This document shows positions 17,489 through 26,762 of a stretch of DNA of 64,000 bases, in pieces (position 1 is the stretch's first letter; each line of letters starts with the position of its first letter). The translations under genes were made by a program, and so were the position numbers. Source of the DNA: Bradyrhizobium sp. CCGE-LA001. Lineage in GTDB: Bacteria > Pseudomonadota > Alphaproteobacteria > Rhizobiales > Xanthobacteraceae. The DNA lies in NCBI RefSeq assembly GCF_000296215.2, contig NZ_CP013949.1, positions 1,977,501 to 2,041,500 of the forward strand, given 5' to 3'. A model generated the notes under the pieces. The model was not told the origin of the DNA and searched no databases. It saw nothing but the letters and a program-made list of their open reading frames with translations.

Positions 17489-18979
17489 TCACGCTGCCCG
17501 GTAGTCCGGCGCGGTCGCCAGGAACTTGGCATAGGCGTCCGCGTCGGGCGGTGCGAAGCGCCCGGCAAGCCCGCCGCGCTTCTGGTTCTTCGCGCCGATG
17601 TCGGCCATCAGCTCGTCGAAATGGCGGTAGTGGTAGGGCGCAACGCACAGTCCGCCATAGACGCCCGCGGCCGGCCGTTCGACGCGCTTGAAGTGCAGCA
17701 TCATCTCGATGTTGTCGCGCATCTGCTGCGCCGTCGGCTGATTGGCGAGCCGGCCGTCGGCATAGCGTACCAGCCAGTTGGCGGCGAGGTCGGCGCAGAG
17801 CACGGTGCAGAACGACGAGTTGAAGCCGACGAAGCCAAGCTCGGGCAGATCGGGGTTGGCGATCAGACGATAGAGCCGGTACTGGCCGTCGGCATCGACC
17901 AGCTTCTGCTGGTAGGCCGCAGGCAGGAACGGCACGCCGAGCTTGTAGCCGATCGCGAGCACAGCGACGTCCGCCTTGATGCGCTCGCCACCGCTCATCA
18001 CGATGCTGTCGCCGTCATAACGATCGAACGTGCCGAACACCGCCTTGATGCGGCCGTCGGCGACCATCGGATAGAAGCCCGGCGTTGCGATCGGCACCGA
18101 GCAGTTGACGCCGTCCTCGATCCGCTCCTTCGGCACCATGTTGCAGCGGCCAAGCTTGAGTTGCGTCTTCAGCAGGCTCTCCAGCCCGCGCCAGTTCGCC
18201 CAGACCAGCGGTGCGGCCAGGCGATGCGCGAGCCGCGCCATCGGGCCGATGCCCCAGCCCGGAAACATCTCTTCCTGCGCGCGGATGTAGAGGATGCGCT
18301 TGAAGTTCACGAGCCCGCCGATGAAGTAGGGGATGCGCCAGACCGGCTCGCGCATCACGATCGTCACCTCGCGTGCGCCCGCCTTCACCGCGTTGACCGC
18401 GATGTCGGTCGCCGATTTCGAGCCGCCGAGGACGACGACGCGGCGCCCGTTCGCCAGGGCGCCATCGTTGTATGTCGACGAATGCAGGATCTGGCCTCCC
18501 CGGGCCAGAAAGCCGTCCTCGCCGGGGCAATGCAGCTCGCGCGGCTCGTTGAACTGGCCGGTGCAGACCGCGACGAAATCGAAGTCCTCGTTCGTGGTCG
18601 CGCCGTCCTTGCCGGTCAGCGCGAGCGTCCAGCCCGGCTTGCCGTCGGCGCGGCGCGCCATGCCCGCGACGGACGTATTGAAACGCAGCATGCGGTCGAG
18701 GCCAAAACTCTTGGCGTAATCGGCGAGGTAGGCATGGACCTGCGGCCCGGTCGGCCATTCCGGATAGGCATCGGGCATGGCGCGGTCGGTGTAGCGGTAG
18801 AGCTCCTTCGGGCTCTGTGTCTGCACGTCCGGATAGGAGCGAGCCGGCTCCCAGACGCCGCCGAGATCGCCGCTGCGCTCGACGATGGTGACGCGGTGGC
18901 CGCGGGCGGAGAACGCCTTGGCGGCAGCAAGGCCGGAGACGCCGCCGCCGATTACGCAGACATGTTTTGGGTTGACCAT
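17489..18979 (-). CDS. Flavin-containing monooxygenase (FMO/Baeyer-Villiger type)
   Basis: 496 residues. The protein inserts one oxygen atom into an organic substrate using FAD and NADPH. It shows the FAD Rossmann motif VIGGGVSGLAAAKAF at the N-terminus, a second dinucleotide motif VVVLGGSKSATDIA near residue 190, and between them an FMO-like signature (GQILHSSTYND, resembling FxGxxxHxxxY). The conserved AIGYKLGVPFLP lies near residue 350. The ATG at 18979 (MVNPKHVCVIGGG) is the start that places the FAD motif at the N-terminus. It lies 107 bases downstream of a cupin gene on the same strand, with a divergent AraC regulator beyond. Confidence 0.88.
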   Translation of the reverse strand: MVNPKHVCVIGGGVSGLAAAKAFSARGHRVTIVERSGDLGGVWEPARSYPDVQTQSPKELYRYTDRAMPDAYPEWPTGPQVHAYLADYAKSFGLDRMLRFNTSVAGMARRADGKPGWTLALTGKDGATTNEDFDFVAVCTGQFNEPRELHCPGEDGFLARGGQILHSSTYNDGALANGRRVVVLGGSKSATDIAVNAVKAGAREVTIVMREPVWRIPYFIGGLVNFKRILYIRAQEEMFPGWGIGPMARLAHRLAAPLVWANWRGLESLLKTQLKLGRCNMVPKERIEDGVNCSVPIATPGFYPMVADGRIKAVFGTFDRYDGDSIVMSGGERIKADVAVLAIGYKLGVPFLPAAYQQKLVDADGQYRLYRLIANPDLPELGFVGFNSSFCTVLCADLAANWLVRYADGRLANQPTAQQMRDNIEMMLHFKRVERPAAGVYGGLCVAPYHYRHFDELMADIGAKNQKRGGLAGRFAPPDADAYAKFLATAPDYRAA

Positions 18980-19086
18980 GGGGTTGCTCGCAATCGAGAT
19001 GTTTCGCGCGCAAGCAGCGACGTTCGACCGCAAGGCGCGGCCGACCGAGCTGCCAACGGGTGAAGGTAGACGAAGAGGCCGGACGC

Positions 19087-19536
19087 CTACTCGTTGGCCT
19101 CTGGCGGCAGGAAATCGACCTCGTGCAGTGCCGAGATGCGCACCACTTCGGCAGGGTCGGTCAGATTGTGGAGCTGGTTGAACAGCGCCTCCAGCTTCTG
19201 CATCGGCGAGACCCAGAACAGCGCGCGGCACGGCTTGTCGGACTTGTTGAAATAGCCGTGCGGGATGCCGCGGGGCATGCGCACGAGATCGCCGGCATGG
19301 GCCTTGACCCATTTGCCGTCGAGCTTGAGGTCGAGCGTGCCCTCCTGCACCAGGATGAACTCGTCCTGGGTCGGGTGGATGTGCACCGGCACGAACTGGC
19401 CGGGATCGCTGTTGGTCTCGAATGCGAAGGTGGAATCGGTGACGGCCTTGGGAAAATAGACCTGGCCCAGGATATTCCAGGTCTTGCCGCCATAGCCCGT
19501 GCCGTTCGCGGTAATGCCCTTTTCGAGTGCAGTCAT
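19087..19536 (-). CDS. Cupin domain protein
   Basis: 149 residues, one cupin barrel. The first cupin motif is VPVHIHPTQDEFILVQEGTL, with His/His/Glu metal ligands; the second is GDLVRMPRGIPHGYFN, with the final His. Such proteins are often quercetinase-like dioxygenases or isomerases. The start ATG has a near-perfect ribosome site (GAGGAGG, 6 bases away). It heads a probable two-gene unit with the flavin monooxygenase and diverges from an AraC gene, suggesting an inducible pathway for an aromatic or terpenoid substrate (inference). Confidence 0.87.
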   Translation of the reverse strand: MTALEKGITANGTGYGGKTWNILGQVYFPKAVTDSTFAFETNSDPGQFVPVHIHPTQDEFILVQEGTLDLKLDGKWVKAHAGDLVRMPRGIPHGYFNKSDKPCRALFWVSPMQKLEALFNQLHNLTDPAEVVRISALHEVDFLPPEANE

Positions 19537-19723
19537 GCGCGCCTCCTCGTGGATTCCGGCGAGGACGGAGCATCGGCCCGGGACGGGTCCCTGTCTATCC
19601 GCTAAACGAATCCGCACCGCGCTATTGCCATGCAACAAGACGATTTTGCGGGCGCGGCCCTTTTCGCGTCGTGCGAACTATTATAGGCTTAAAGCAATTC
19701 CGTGACGCGAAGCGTGGTCGACG

Positions 19724-20749
19724 ATGTCCGCAGCCGTGCTGGAAATGAGCGCGAGGGTCCCCGCCGCCGAACGGCTCGCGGCCTTTGCCCGCGTCACGAC
19801 CGATGATGTCGACGAGGCGGCCGAAGCAATCGGGCGCATCTTCTGCCCGCATGATCTCAAGCCGACACAAGCGCGCGCGGACGGCTTCTCGGCGCGGCAC
19901 AATTGCGCGGCATTCGCAGGCTTTTCCATCAACTACGTCGCCTATGGCGGATCGGTCAGCATCGACCCCGGCTGTCTCGATCGCTTCTTCCTGGTCCAGG
20001 TCCCGCTCGCAGGCAGCGCCCGCATTCGTGCCGGGGCCCGCGAGCTCGATGCCGCGCCGGAACGGACGGCCTCGCTGCTGTCGCCGACGATCCCGACCCG
20101 GATGATGTGGCGCGATTGTGCGCAGGCGATCCTGCTGCTCGATCGCCGCATGGTCGAGCAGCGCGCCGCGGCGCTGTCGGGCAGGGCGGCAGGCAGAGTC
20201 GAATTCGATCCGGTGATCGATTTGGACGCGCCGTCCGGGCGAGCGTTGCGGGCGCGTATTGCCGAGCTGATGACGCTCGCCGAGCGCGTTGGTCCTTCCG
20301 GCAGACTATCACCGCTTGCGATGGCCGACTGGCGCGAGGCGTTGCTCGATCACCTCCTCAACGGCCAGCGCCACGGCCTGTCGGATGCGATTCAAATGTT
20401 CGCAGGTCGAGCCGAGCGTCTGCCGCGCGCGCTCCGCGCCGCGCGTGACCATCTCGCGGACAATGCGGGCGAGCCGCTCGACCTCGCGCAGCTCGCCTGC
20501 GCCGCCGGCATCGGCATCCGCGCGCTCCAGCTCGGCTTCCGCCGTCACTTCGGCGTGTCGATCTCGCAGATGCTGCTGGATATGCGCCTCGCCGCTCTGA
20601 ATGCCCGCCTTGCAAAAGCTGCGCCCGATGCCTCCATCACCGAGATCGCCTTCGATCTCGGCTTCACCCATCTCGGCCGCATGGCCGGCGCCTATCGCGA
20701 CAAGTTCAGCGAAACCCCCTCGGCGACGCTGCGGCGCAGGATGAGTTGA
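19724..20749 (+). CDS. AraC family transcriptional regulator
   Basis: 341 residues. The N-terminal ~200 residues form the AraC-binding-like sensor domain (FSINYVAYGGSVSIDPG, FFLVQVPLAGSARI). The C-terminus carries two helix-turn-helices: LAQLACAAGIGIRALQLGFRRHFG and ITEIAFDLGFTHLGRMAGAYRDKFSETPS, the classical AraC signature. It diverges from the cupin-monooxygenase pair with 187 bases between starts, so it is probably their regulator. There is no signal peptide or membrane segment. Confidence 0.9.
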   Translation: MSAAVLEMSARVPAAERLAAFARVTTDDVDEAAEAIGRIFCPHDLKPTQARADGFSARHNCAAFAGFSINYVAYGGSVSIDPGCLDRFFLVQVPLAGSARIRAGARELDAAPERTASLLSPTIPTRMMWRDCAQAILLLDRRMVEQRAAALSGRAAGRVEFDPVIDLDAPSGRALRARIAELMTLAERVGPSGRLSPLAMADWREALLDHLLNGQRHGLSDAIQMFAGRAERLPRALRAARDHLADNAGEPLDLAQLACAAGIGIRALQLGFRRHFGVSISQMLLDMRLAALNARLAKAAPDASITEIAFDLGFTHLGRMAGAYRDKFSETPSATLRRRMS

Positions 20750-21191
20750 GGCGGAAGACCTTCTAGCGCGGCTACGTCGTCACCATCCAGGGGCAGATCC
20801 TGGATGGCGCCTGGCCACGTGGTGCAGGTGTGAGGCGAGAAGTGATCGGCCTGACCTGCGAGCTTCGCGCGTCCTCCGGAAATCGTGACCGGGTGCAGCG
20901 TCAGGAAAAAGTGGTATGTGAACCGCTTCATACTCGATCACTCTCTTTCTGAACTACCACTCCCGCAAGAAATTGCCCCACCCGGATCTAATTGACGAAC
21001 GCGGGTGAGATGCAATGCCTGCGCAGCCGCGTGCTCGCAGCTTTGGATTGGCTCCTCGTCTTGCTCACGAGCAAGCCAGCCCATCACTCAGCACAGCTTT
21101 TTCAGAAATTGGAATCAAGGGCATCGAGAAACGCGTCCTGGCAGCTCTATTCGAGAGCGGCCGGCTGCTACTTGCTCAGGAGGAGCCCCCA
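20750..21191. other. Gene-free stretch between AraC gene and small membrane protein
   Basis: I find no convincing gene in these 442 bases. Just after the AraC stop there is a hairpin (CCATCCA ... TGGATGG, about 20785-20809) that could terminate transcription. A 79-codon minus-strand frame (start ATG at 20931) overlaps the AraC 3' end, has only a weak ribosome site and resembles nothing. Base composition becomes visibly less G+C-rich toward 20940-21190, ahead of the membrane protein gene. Confidence 0.4.
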
Positions 21192-21707
21192 ATGAAGATA
21201 AGCAGCGCAACTTCCAACATCTTTTCCTTAGCAAGGCGCCTCGGCAGTATTCGGATCGCCCGTTCCAGTCTGATCAAGTCGGCACATATCCTTGAAAGAA
21301 TTGGACTGGGAGCCGTTGGGGCCTCTTGCGGCCTCTATGTGGGTGCGACCCTGCTGCGCCAGAAAGGTGGGCTGTTTGAAAGCGGCTGGATTGTGCTGAT
21401 AACAATGGTCTATGGAGCTCTGAGCTATTATGTCGGTATTGATTTGTCCGGCAAAGTCGCACGGAATTCGTCATCGAGCATCTCGGAAGAATGGAACGGC
21501 TCCGAGCCGGCTGAGATCATGAGTGCGGCCGGAACCTTCGGCGCGGCCATTGCGGCTACTCTGTCCGTCAGCATCCTTGTCCTTGATCAAAACCTGCCCA
21601 ACGGCCTGATAGGCTTTGTTGCCGGCTGTTGGGTGGTGGGTTCTTCGCTTCAAGTTGCGGCGGGCACGATGGCTCGCAACAACGATGCACCCACGAACGA
21701 GCAATGA
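21192..21707 (+). CDS. Small membrane protein of unknown function
   Basis: 171 residues with about four hydrophobic segments: IGLGAVGASCGLYVGATLL, WIVLITMVYGALSYYVGI, AAIAATLSVSILVLDQ and LIGFVAGCWVVGSSLQVA. The loops are polar, with a Ser-rich cytoplasmic or periplasmic loop (ARNSSSSISEEWNGSE). An excellent ribosome site (CAGGAGGAG) precedes the ATG; the frame is open upstream but lacks one. Its base composition is less G+C-rich than the neighbours. No family is recognised. The next gene on the same strand is the large cyclase-ATPase 289 bases away. Confidence 0.65.
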   Translation: MKISSATSNIFSLARRLGSIRIARSSLIKSAHILERIGLGAVGASCGLYVGATLLRQKGGLFESGWIVLITMVYGALSYYVGIDLSGKVARNSSSSISEEWNGSEPAEIMSAAGTFGAAIAATLSVSILVLDQNLPNGLIGFVAGCWVVGSSLQVAAGTMARNNDAPTNEQ

Positions 21708-21996
21708 AGGAAGCACGCTCACGTGAGCACAAGCCACCGTGCAGATTCGGCTTCGGGTCCGGAGTGCGCAATGTCGACTCATCGCAACCCCAGCCGTCCA
21801 ACGTTGCGCGTCTGCGATGTTTGGTAGTGCAGTCGTTCGCATCGATAAGTGTTCTGGTGCGAACCGTGCCGGTACCTAGTAACCTAAGTTTTCACACAAC
21901 AGACAAGACGTGCCATCGTGGTGATGTTGAGATACTGTTTCCGCGCGGCCGTGGTCCAACATTCTGCTAACCGCTAGCCACAAGATCGGTGGAGCC

Positions 21997-24900
21997 ATGC
22001 AGATTGCGGAGTGGCTCGAGAAGTTGGGGCTTGGACAATACGCCGAGCGTTTTGCCCAAAATGGGATCGACGTGGGCGTCCTCCCCGAACTGATGGACGA
22101 GGACTTTGACAAGCTCGGAGTCTTGCTCGGTCATCGCCGCAAAATGCTGCGTGCCATCGCCAACCTCGATCCGGCCGCGTTGATCGCATCGTCGGCGCCC
22201 GCTCATGACGCCGAGCGGCGCCACCTCACCGTCATGTTTTGCGATTTGGTCGGCTCGACCGCGCTCTCGGCGCGGCTCGATCCCGAGGATATGTGGGAGG
22301 TGATCCGGGCCTACCGCGCTGCCTGCGCGAGCGTTGTTACTGCCTATGATGGCAGGATAGCTCGGTTCGTCGGTGACGGAATACTCGTCTATTTTGGTTA
22401 TCCCCGTGCCCACGAAGACGATGCGGAACGCGCGGTGCTCGCGGGCCTGGATATTATCGCGGCGATTCGCCAGCTCAAGACGGGCGCCGGCGAACGGGCT
22501 GAACTGCGGATCGCAATCGCGACCGGACTTGTGGTGGTCGGCGACCTCATCAGTGGAGATGCGTCTGAGGAGCACGCAACCATCGGCGATACACCAAATC
22601 TCGCTGCTCGCCTCCAGAGCTTGGCGGAACCGGGGGTCGTCGTCGTTGCTTCGTCGACGCGCCGGCTGCTTGGCGATCTCTTCACTCTTCGCAATCTCGG
22701 TCGCCGGGAGGTCAAGGGAATAGCAGAACCCATCGCAGTCTGGGCGGTGGAAGGTGCGACCGCATCCGAAAGCCGCTTCGAGGCAGTCCGCGCCGCGCGC
22801 TCGATCGGCTTTGTCGGCCGCAAGAACGAGATCGAATTTATCCTCTCGCGCCAACGGGAGGCATGGCAGGGCCAGGGGCAGATGGTATTGATTTCTGGTG
22901 AAGCGGGCATCGGCAAGTCGCGGATAGTCGCAACGCTCTCTGAAAGCCCCGCATTGGGGGCGCACCGCCGGGTGCGATATCAGTGTTCGCCTTACCATAC
23001 CAACAGTGCGCTTCATCCGTTTGTCGCGCAGCTCGAACGCGCCGCCGGTATTCGCTCGGACGACATGCCCGAGCAAAAGCTCGACAAGCTCGAGGCGATG
23101 CTAGTGCTCGGAACACAGCAGGTCGTTCCAGCAACACAGCTCATAGCGGCGCTCCTTTCGATTCCACCCGGAAACCGCTGTCCGCCGCTCGCTCTGAGCC
23201 CGGCACAGCAGCGTCGACAGACATTTGCTGTCCTACTCGACCAGCTTGAGGGGTTGGCACGCGATCAACCTCTGCTGATCATCTGCGAGGACATGCATTG
23301 GGCCGATGCCACGACACTTGAACTGTTCGATCTTGCGGTCGATCGGATCAGGGCCCTGCCGATACTCGTGCTCATGACCTCCCGGCCTGAGTTCGAGCCC
23401 TCCTGGTCGGGCCTTGCGAATGTCAGTCTGTTGCGGCTCGACCGGCTGGATCGGCAGGATACGCGCGCGCTGGTCGAACAGGTGGTCGTTGGTCGCCAGC
23501 TGCCAGGCGAGATGATGCAGCAGATCATCGACAAGACGGATGGCGTGCCGCTATTCGTCGAGGAGTTGACCAAGATGGTGCTGGAGTCCGGCCTGCTCAT
23601 CGAAGATGCCGGGCGCTATCGCCTGACCAGTCCGCTCCCGCCGCTAGCTATTCCCGCCACGCTGCAGGATTCGCTGATGGCACGGCTCGACCGGCTCGCT
23701 CCGGTCAAGGAAGTGGCGCAAATAGGCGCCGCCATTGGCCGCGACTTCTCATACGCACTGCTGAAATACGTGGCGGGACGCGATGATCTGACGCTGAGCG
23801 CTGCGCTAGGACAACTTGAAGAGGCCGAACTGCTGCTTCGCCGCGGAGCGCCGCCGGAGGCAAATTACAATTTCAAGCATGCCCTTGTTCAGGAAGCGGC
23901 CTATGAGAGTCTGCTCAAGAGCAAACGGCAGCTGCTGCACACGCGGATCGGCGAGGTCCTGCGCGAGAGGTTTCCAGTCGTCGCCGAGACCGAGCCGGAA
24001 GTTCTGGCGCACCACTTCACCGAAGCGGGGCTGAGCGAGGTCGCTTTCGAATGGTGGCGCAAGGCGGGCCAGCAGGCACTGAAACGCTCGGCCTATTCCG
24101 AGGCGATCGCGCATCTCGGCAAGGCCATTTCGACCGCTGACGAGCTGCCTGACGAGCCCCGCCGAATGACGAGCAGGCTGCATCTTCAAATCTCGTATGG
24201 CCGTGCACTGAGGGGCAGCCTCGGGCACAGCGCTCCCGAAACGATCGCGGCATGGACGCGGGCGCGCCAGTTCGCAGCCGACATCGATGATCCTGTTGAA
24301 CTTGCGCCTGTTCATTCGGGGCTCTTCAACGCCTGCTTGACGCACGGCGAACTCGCTCCGATGCGGGAGCTGGCGGATGCCATCAGGAGCGCAGCTGACC
24401 GACGACCGGACTCACCCGTGGCCGCCGTTGTCGCCCATTGGACGGGCGGCGTCACCTGCTGGTTCGGGGGCGACTATCTGAACGCGAGGACGCATCTCGA
24501 GCAGGCGCTGGCGATCTACAGTGTCGAGCCGGATCCCGCGACATTCCGGGCTTCGACGCTGGATCTGCCGTTCGTGATCATGAGATTCCTTGCTCTGGTG
24601 CTGTGGCCGCTCGGTATGATTGCGCGCGCGCGCAAGCTCGCTGCCGAAGCGGTGGGGGCTTCGGGAGAAAAGCGGGCGCTTTCCCGGGCTAACGCGCTGG
24701 TTCATCGCGCTGTGTTCGACGGGGTGTGCGGGGGCATGTTGCAGCAGACGGAGACGATCCTGGCACTCGGTCTTGCGCGCGACCACACGATGCCACTGTA
24801 CGTGGCTGCGGGCACCTACCTGAATGGCCTGGCCAAGTGGCGGGCCGGGGATCGAATGGCCGGACTGACGGACATGCGTCACGGCTGGACCTTGCTGCAG

Positions 24901-25326
24901 GAGAACGATTGCTACCTCTGCGAGCCTTTCTGGGGGATGCATGTCGCCGTGGCGAATGCAGAGGTGGGCCAAGTCGAAACCGGACTGGAAATCCTGAACG
25001 AATTGATCGCCCGGACCGAACAGACCGGCCAGCATTGGCTTGATGCCGAGCTGCATCGTGCCCGCGGTGAACTCTTGTCGCGCCATGGTGCGTCGGACGA
25101 ATCCAGCGCCGAAGACGACCTCAGGCGAGGGCTGGAGATCGCGCGACAACAGCAGACGAAGACCTTCGAGCTGCGTAGCGCTCTTGGACTTGCCCGCCTG
25201 CACAAGGCAAATGGCCGTGCAGGCGCGGTATCCGAATTGCTCGCTCCCGTGCTGGCCGCATTCGAGATGGAGCAGAATCTTCCTGAATTCGTGGAAGCAA
25301 AAGAGCTGCTCGCGCAAGAGCATTAG
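21997..25326 (+). CDS. SAM domain - class III adenylate/guanylate cyclase - AAA ATPase - TPR signalling protein
   Basis: 1109 residues. Domains in order: a SAM domain (about 1-60, MQIAEWLEKLGLGQYAERF); a class III nucleotide cyclase domain (about 75-240) with metal-binding aspartates in MFCDLVGSTAL and RFVGDGILVYFGYP and the transition-state Asn/Arg in IGDTPNLAARLQS; an AAA/STAND-like ATPase (about 270-560) with P-loop SGEAGIGKSRIV and Walker B LLIICEDMHWAD; and a long TPR-like helical C-terminus (about 640-1100). It is soluble and resembles the 'cyclase plus ATPase plus TPR' proteins that are numerous in Bradyrhizobium. The usual Lys before FVGD/YMGD is Arg here, so ATP specificity is not certain. 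Its signal and target are unknown. Confidence 0.9.
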   Translation: MQIAEWLEKLGLGQYAERFAQNGIDVGVLPELMDEDFDKLGVLLGHRRKMLRAIANLDPAALIASSAPAHDAERRHLTVMFCDLVGSTALSARLDPEDMWEVIRAYRAACASVVTAYDGRIARFVGDGILVYFGYPRAHEDDAERAVLAGLDIIAAIRQLKTGAGERAELRIAIATGLVVVGDLISGDASEEHATIGDTPNLAARLQSLAEPGVVVVASSTRRLLGDLFTLRNLGRREVKGIAEPIAVWAVEGATASESRFEAVRAARSIGFVGRKNEIEFILSRQREAWQGQGQMVLISGEAGIGKSRIVATLSESPALGAHRRVRYQCSPYHTNSALHPFVAQLERAAGIRSDDMPEQKLDKLEAMLVLGTQQVVPATQLIAALLSIPPGNRCPPLALSPAQQRRQTFAVLLDQLEGLARDQPLLIICEDMHWADATTLELFDLAVDRIRALPILVLMTSRPEFEPSWSGLANVSLLRLDRLDRQDTRALVEQVVVGRQLPGEMMQQIIDKTDGVPLFVEELTKMVLESGLLIEDAGRYRLTSPLPPLAIPATLQDSLMARLDRLAPVKEVAQIGAAIGRDFSYALLKYVAGRDDLTLSAALGQLEEAELLLRRGAPPEANYNFKHALVQEAAYESLLKSKRQLLHTRIGEVLRERFPVVAETEPEVLAHHFTEAGLSEVAFEWWRKAGQQALKRSAYSEAIAHLGKAISTADELPDEPRRMTSRLHLQISYGRALRGSLGHSAPETIAAWTRARQFAADIDDPVELAPVHSGLFNACLTHGELAPMRELADAIRSAADRRPDSPVAAVVAHWTGGVTCWFGGDYLNARTHLEQALAIYSVEPDPATFRASTLDLPFVIMRFLALVLWPLGMIARARKLAAEAVGASGEKRALSRANALVHRAVFDGVCGGMLQQTETILALGLARDHTMPLYVAAGTYLNGLAKWRAGDRMAGLTDMRHGWTLLQENDCYLCEPFWGMHVAVANAEVGQVETGLEILNELIARTEQTGQHWLDAELHRARGELLSRHGASDESSAEDDLRRGLEIARQQQTKTFELRSALGLARLHKANGRAGAVSELLAPVLAAFEMEQNLPEFVEAKELLAQEH

Positions 25327-25375
25327 GCATGCGCCGTTTCGCCCTTTTGACCGCTCGGAGACAAGAGGATGTCGG

Positions 25376-26599
25376 TCACGAATTGACGTGCACGAAATCC
25401 CGCAGCAGCGGATAGATCTCGTTGTTCCAGCGCTTACCCGAGAACACGCCGTAATGGCCGACGCCGGCCTGCATGTGGTGGACGCGGCGATAGGCGCGCA
25501 CGCCGGTGCAGAGGTCCTGCGCGGCGAGGGTCTGGCCGATCGCGCAGATGTCGTCCTTCTCGCCCTCGACCGTCATCAGTCCCATGCGGCTGACGGCCTT
25601 GGTGTTCACCGGTCGGCCGCGATGCATCAGTCTGCCTTGCGGGAGCAGGTGATCCTGGAACACGTCGCGCACGGTCTCGATGTAGAACTCGGCCGGCAAA
25701 TCCATCACCGCGAAATATTCGTCGTAGAAGGTCTTGATCGTCGCCGCCTTCTCCTTCTCGCCCTTGGCGATGTGGTTGGCGAGATCCATGTGCTGCTTGA
25801 TGTGGCGCTCGAGATTCATCGAGACGAACGCCGTGAGCTGCACGAAGCCGGGATAGACCTTGCGCAAGGCGCCGCGGCATTGCACCGGCACGTAGTTGAT
25901 CAGATTGCGCTCGAACCATTCGATCGGCTTGCTCTTGGCGAACTCGTTGACCCTGGTCGGCTGTATCCGTGTGTCGATCGGTCCGGCCATCAGCGTCAGC
26001 GTCGCAGGGCGCGCGGGATGATTGTCCTCGCACATGACCGCGGCGGCCGCGAGCGCCGAGACCGAGGGCTGGCAGATCGCCACCATGTGCGGGCGCGGAC
26101 CGAGCTGGCCGAGGAAGTCGATCAGGTGCTCGGTGTAGTCGTCGAGCCCGAAGCGGCCTTCGCTGCGCGGAATGTCGCGCGGATTGTGCCAGTCGGTGAT
26201 GTAGACGTCGTGGTCCTGGAGCAGCGTCTTCACGGTGCCGCGCAGAAGCGTCGCGAAATGGCCGGACATCGGCGCCACCAGCAGCATGCGTGGCTGCTCG
26301 CCGACGCCGTCTTTCTTGAAATGCAGCAGCGAGCCGAACGGCGTCGCATAGGCGATCTCCTCGGTGACCGCGATCTCGCGGTTGCCCACCATGACGCTGT
26401 CGATGCCGTAGGCCGGACGGTCGTAGGTGAGGGTGGAGCGCGAGATCAGCTCCAGCGCCGCCGAGAGCCGGCCGACCACCTGGTCCGATGCGCCCTGCGG
26501 CACCAGGTTGAGGAATCTGAGCGCGGATGAAGCGCCGGCCCGCCAGGGCGCGGTGAGGTCCATATGGTTCTGAAAGGCCTGATAATACATCGACATCAT
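25376..26599 (-). CDS. phaZ: Intracellular polyhydroxyalkanoate depolymerase
   Basis: 407 residues. PhaZ mobilises stored poly-3-hydroxybutyrate granules. The active-site cysteine lies in AICQPSVSALA (Cys176 by count), replacing the usual lipase serine, as in Ralstonia PhaZ1. The catalytic Asp is in VEGEKDDICA and the His in GVGHYGVFSG. The N-terminus MYYQAFQNHMDL is typical. Three ATGs lie within ten bases; the first (26599) has a GGTGGG ribosome site at the best spacing, but the third gives the commonest family start. It is monocistronic, divergent from a GST gene. Confidence 0.93.
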   Translation of the reverse strand: MMSMYYQAFQNHMDLTAPWRAGASSALRFLNLVPQGASDQVVGRLSAALELISRSTLTYDRPAYGIDSVMVGNREIAVTEEIAYATPFGSLLHFKKDGVGEQPRMLLVAPMSGHFATLLRGTVKTLLQDHDVYITDWHNPRDIPRSEGRFGLDDYTEHLIDFLGQLGPRPHMVAICQPSVSALAAAAVMCEDNHPARPATLTLMAGPIDTRIQPTRVNEFAKSKPIEWFERNLINYVPVQCRGALRKVYPGFVQLTAFVSMNLERHIKQHMDLANHIAKGEKEKAATIKTFYDEYFAVMDLPAEFYIETVRDVFQDHLLPQGRLMHRGRPVNTKAVSRMGLMTVEGEKDDICAIGQTLAAQDLCTGVRAYRRVHHMQAGVGHYGVFSGKRWNNEIYPLLRDFVHVNS

Positions 26600-26762
26600 A
26601 CTGAAATGCCCACCTGTCCCCCTGGCATTATGCAATATCGAAGCCAAGCGGGAGCCGGACGCCCCTGGAATTGGCACATCGCTTGCTCTTCAATTTGCCG
26701 AAAGCACAGCTTGTAGGCGCGCGCCGAGGGCCGAGCAGGCGTCGGGTTCAGGGAAGGGCCAA

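Noticed and set aside
17252..19063. Plus-strand open frame of 603 codons opposite the flavin monooxygenase
   Set aside because: Antisense shadow; it spans two genes and the gap between them and has no recognisable domain.
20692..20931. 79-codon minus-strand frame after the AraC gene
   Set aside because: Overlaps the AraC 3' end, has a weak ribosome site and no similarity that I can recognise.
25040..26530. Long plus-strand open frame (496 codons) opposite phaZ
   Set aside because: It is antisense to a clear phaZ gene with an active-site match; high G+C makes long antisense frames common. No family motif and biased composition.
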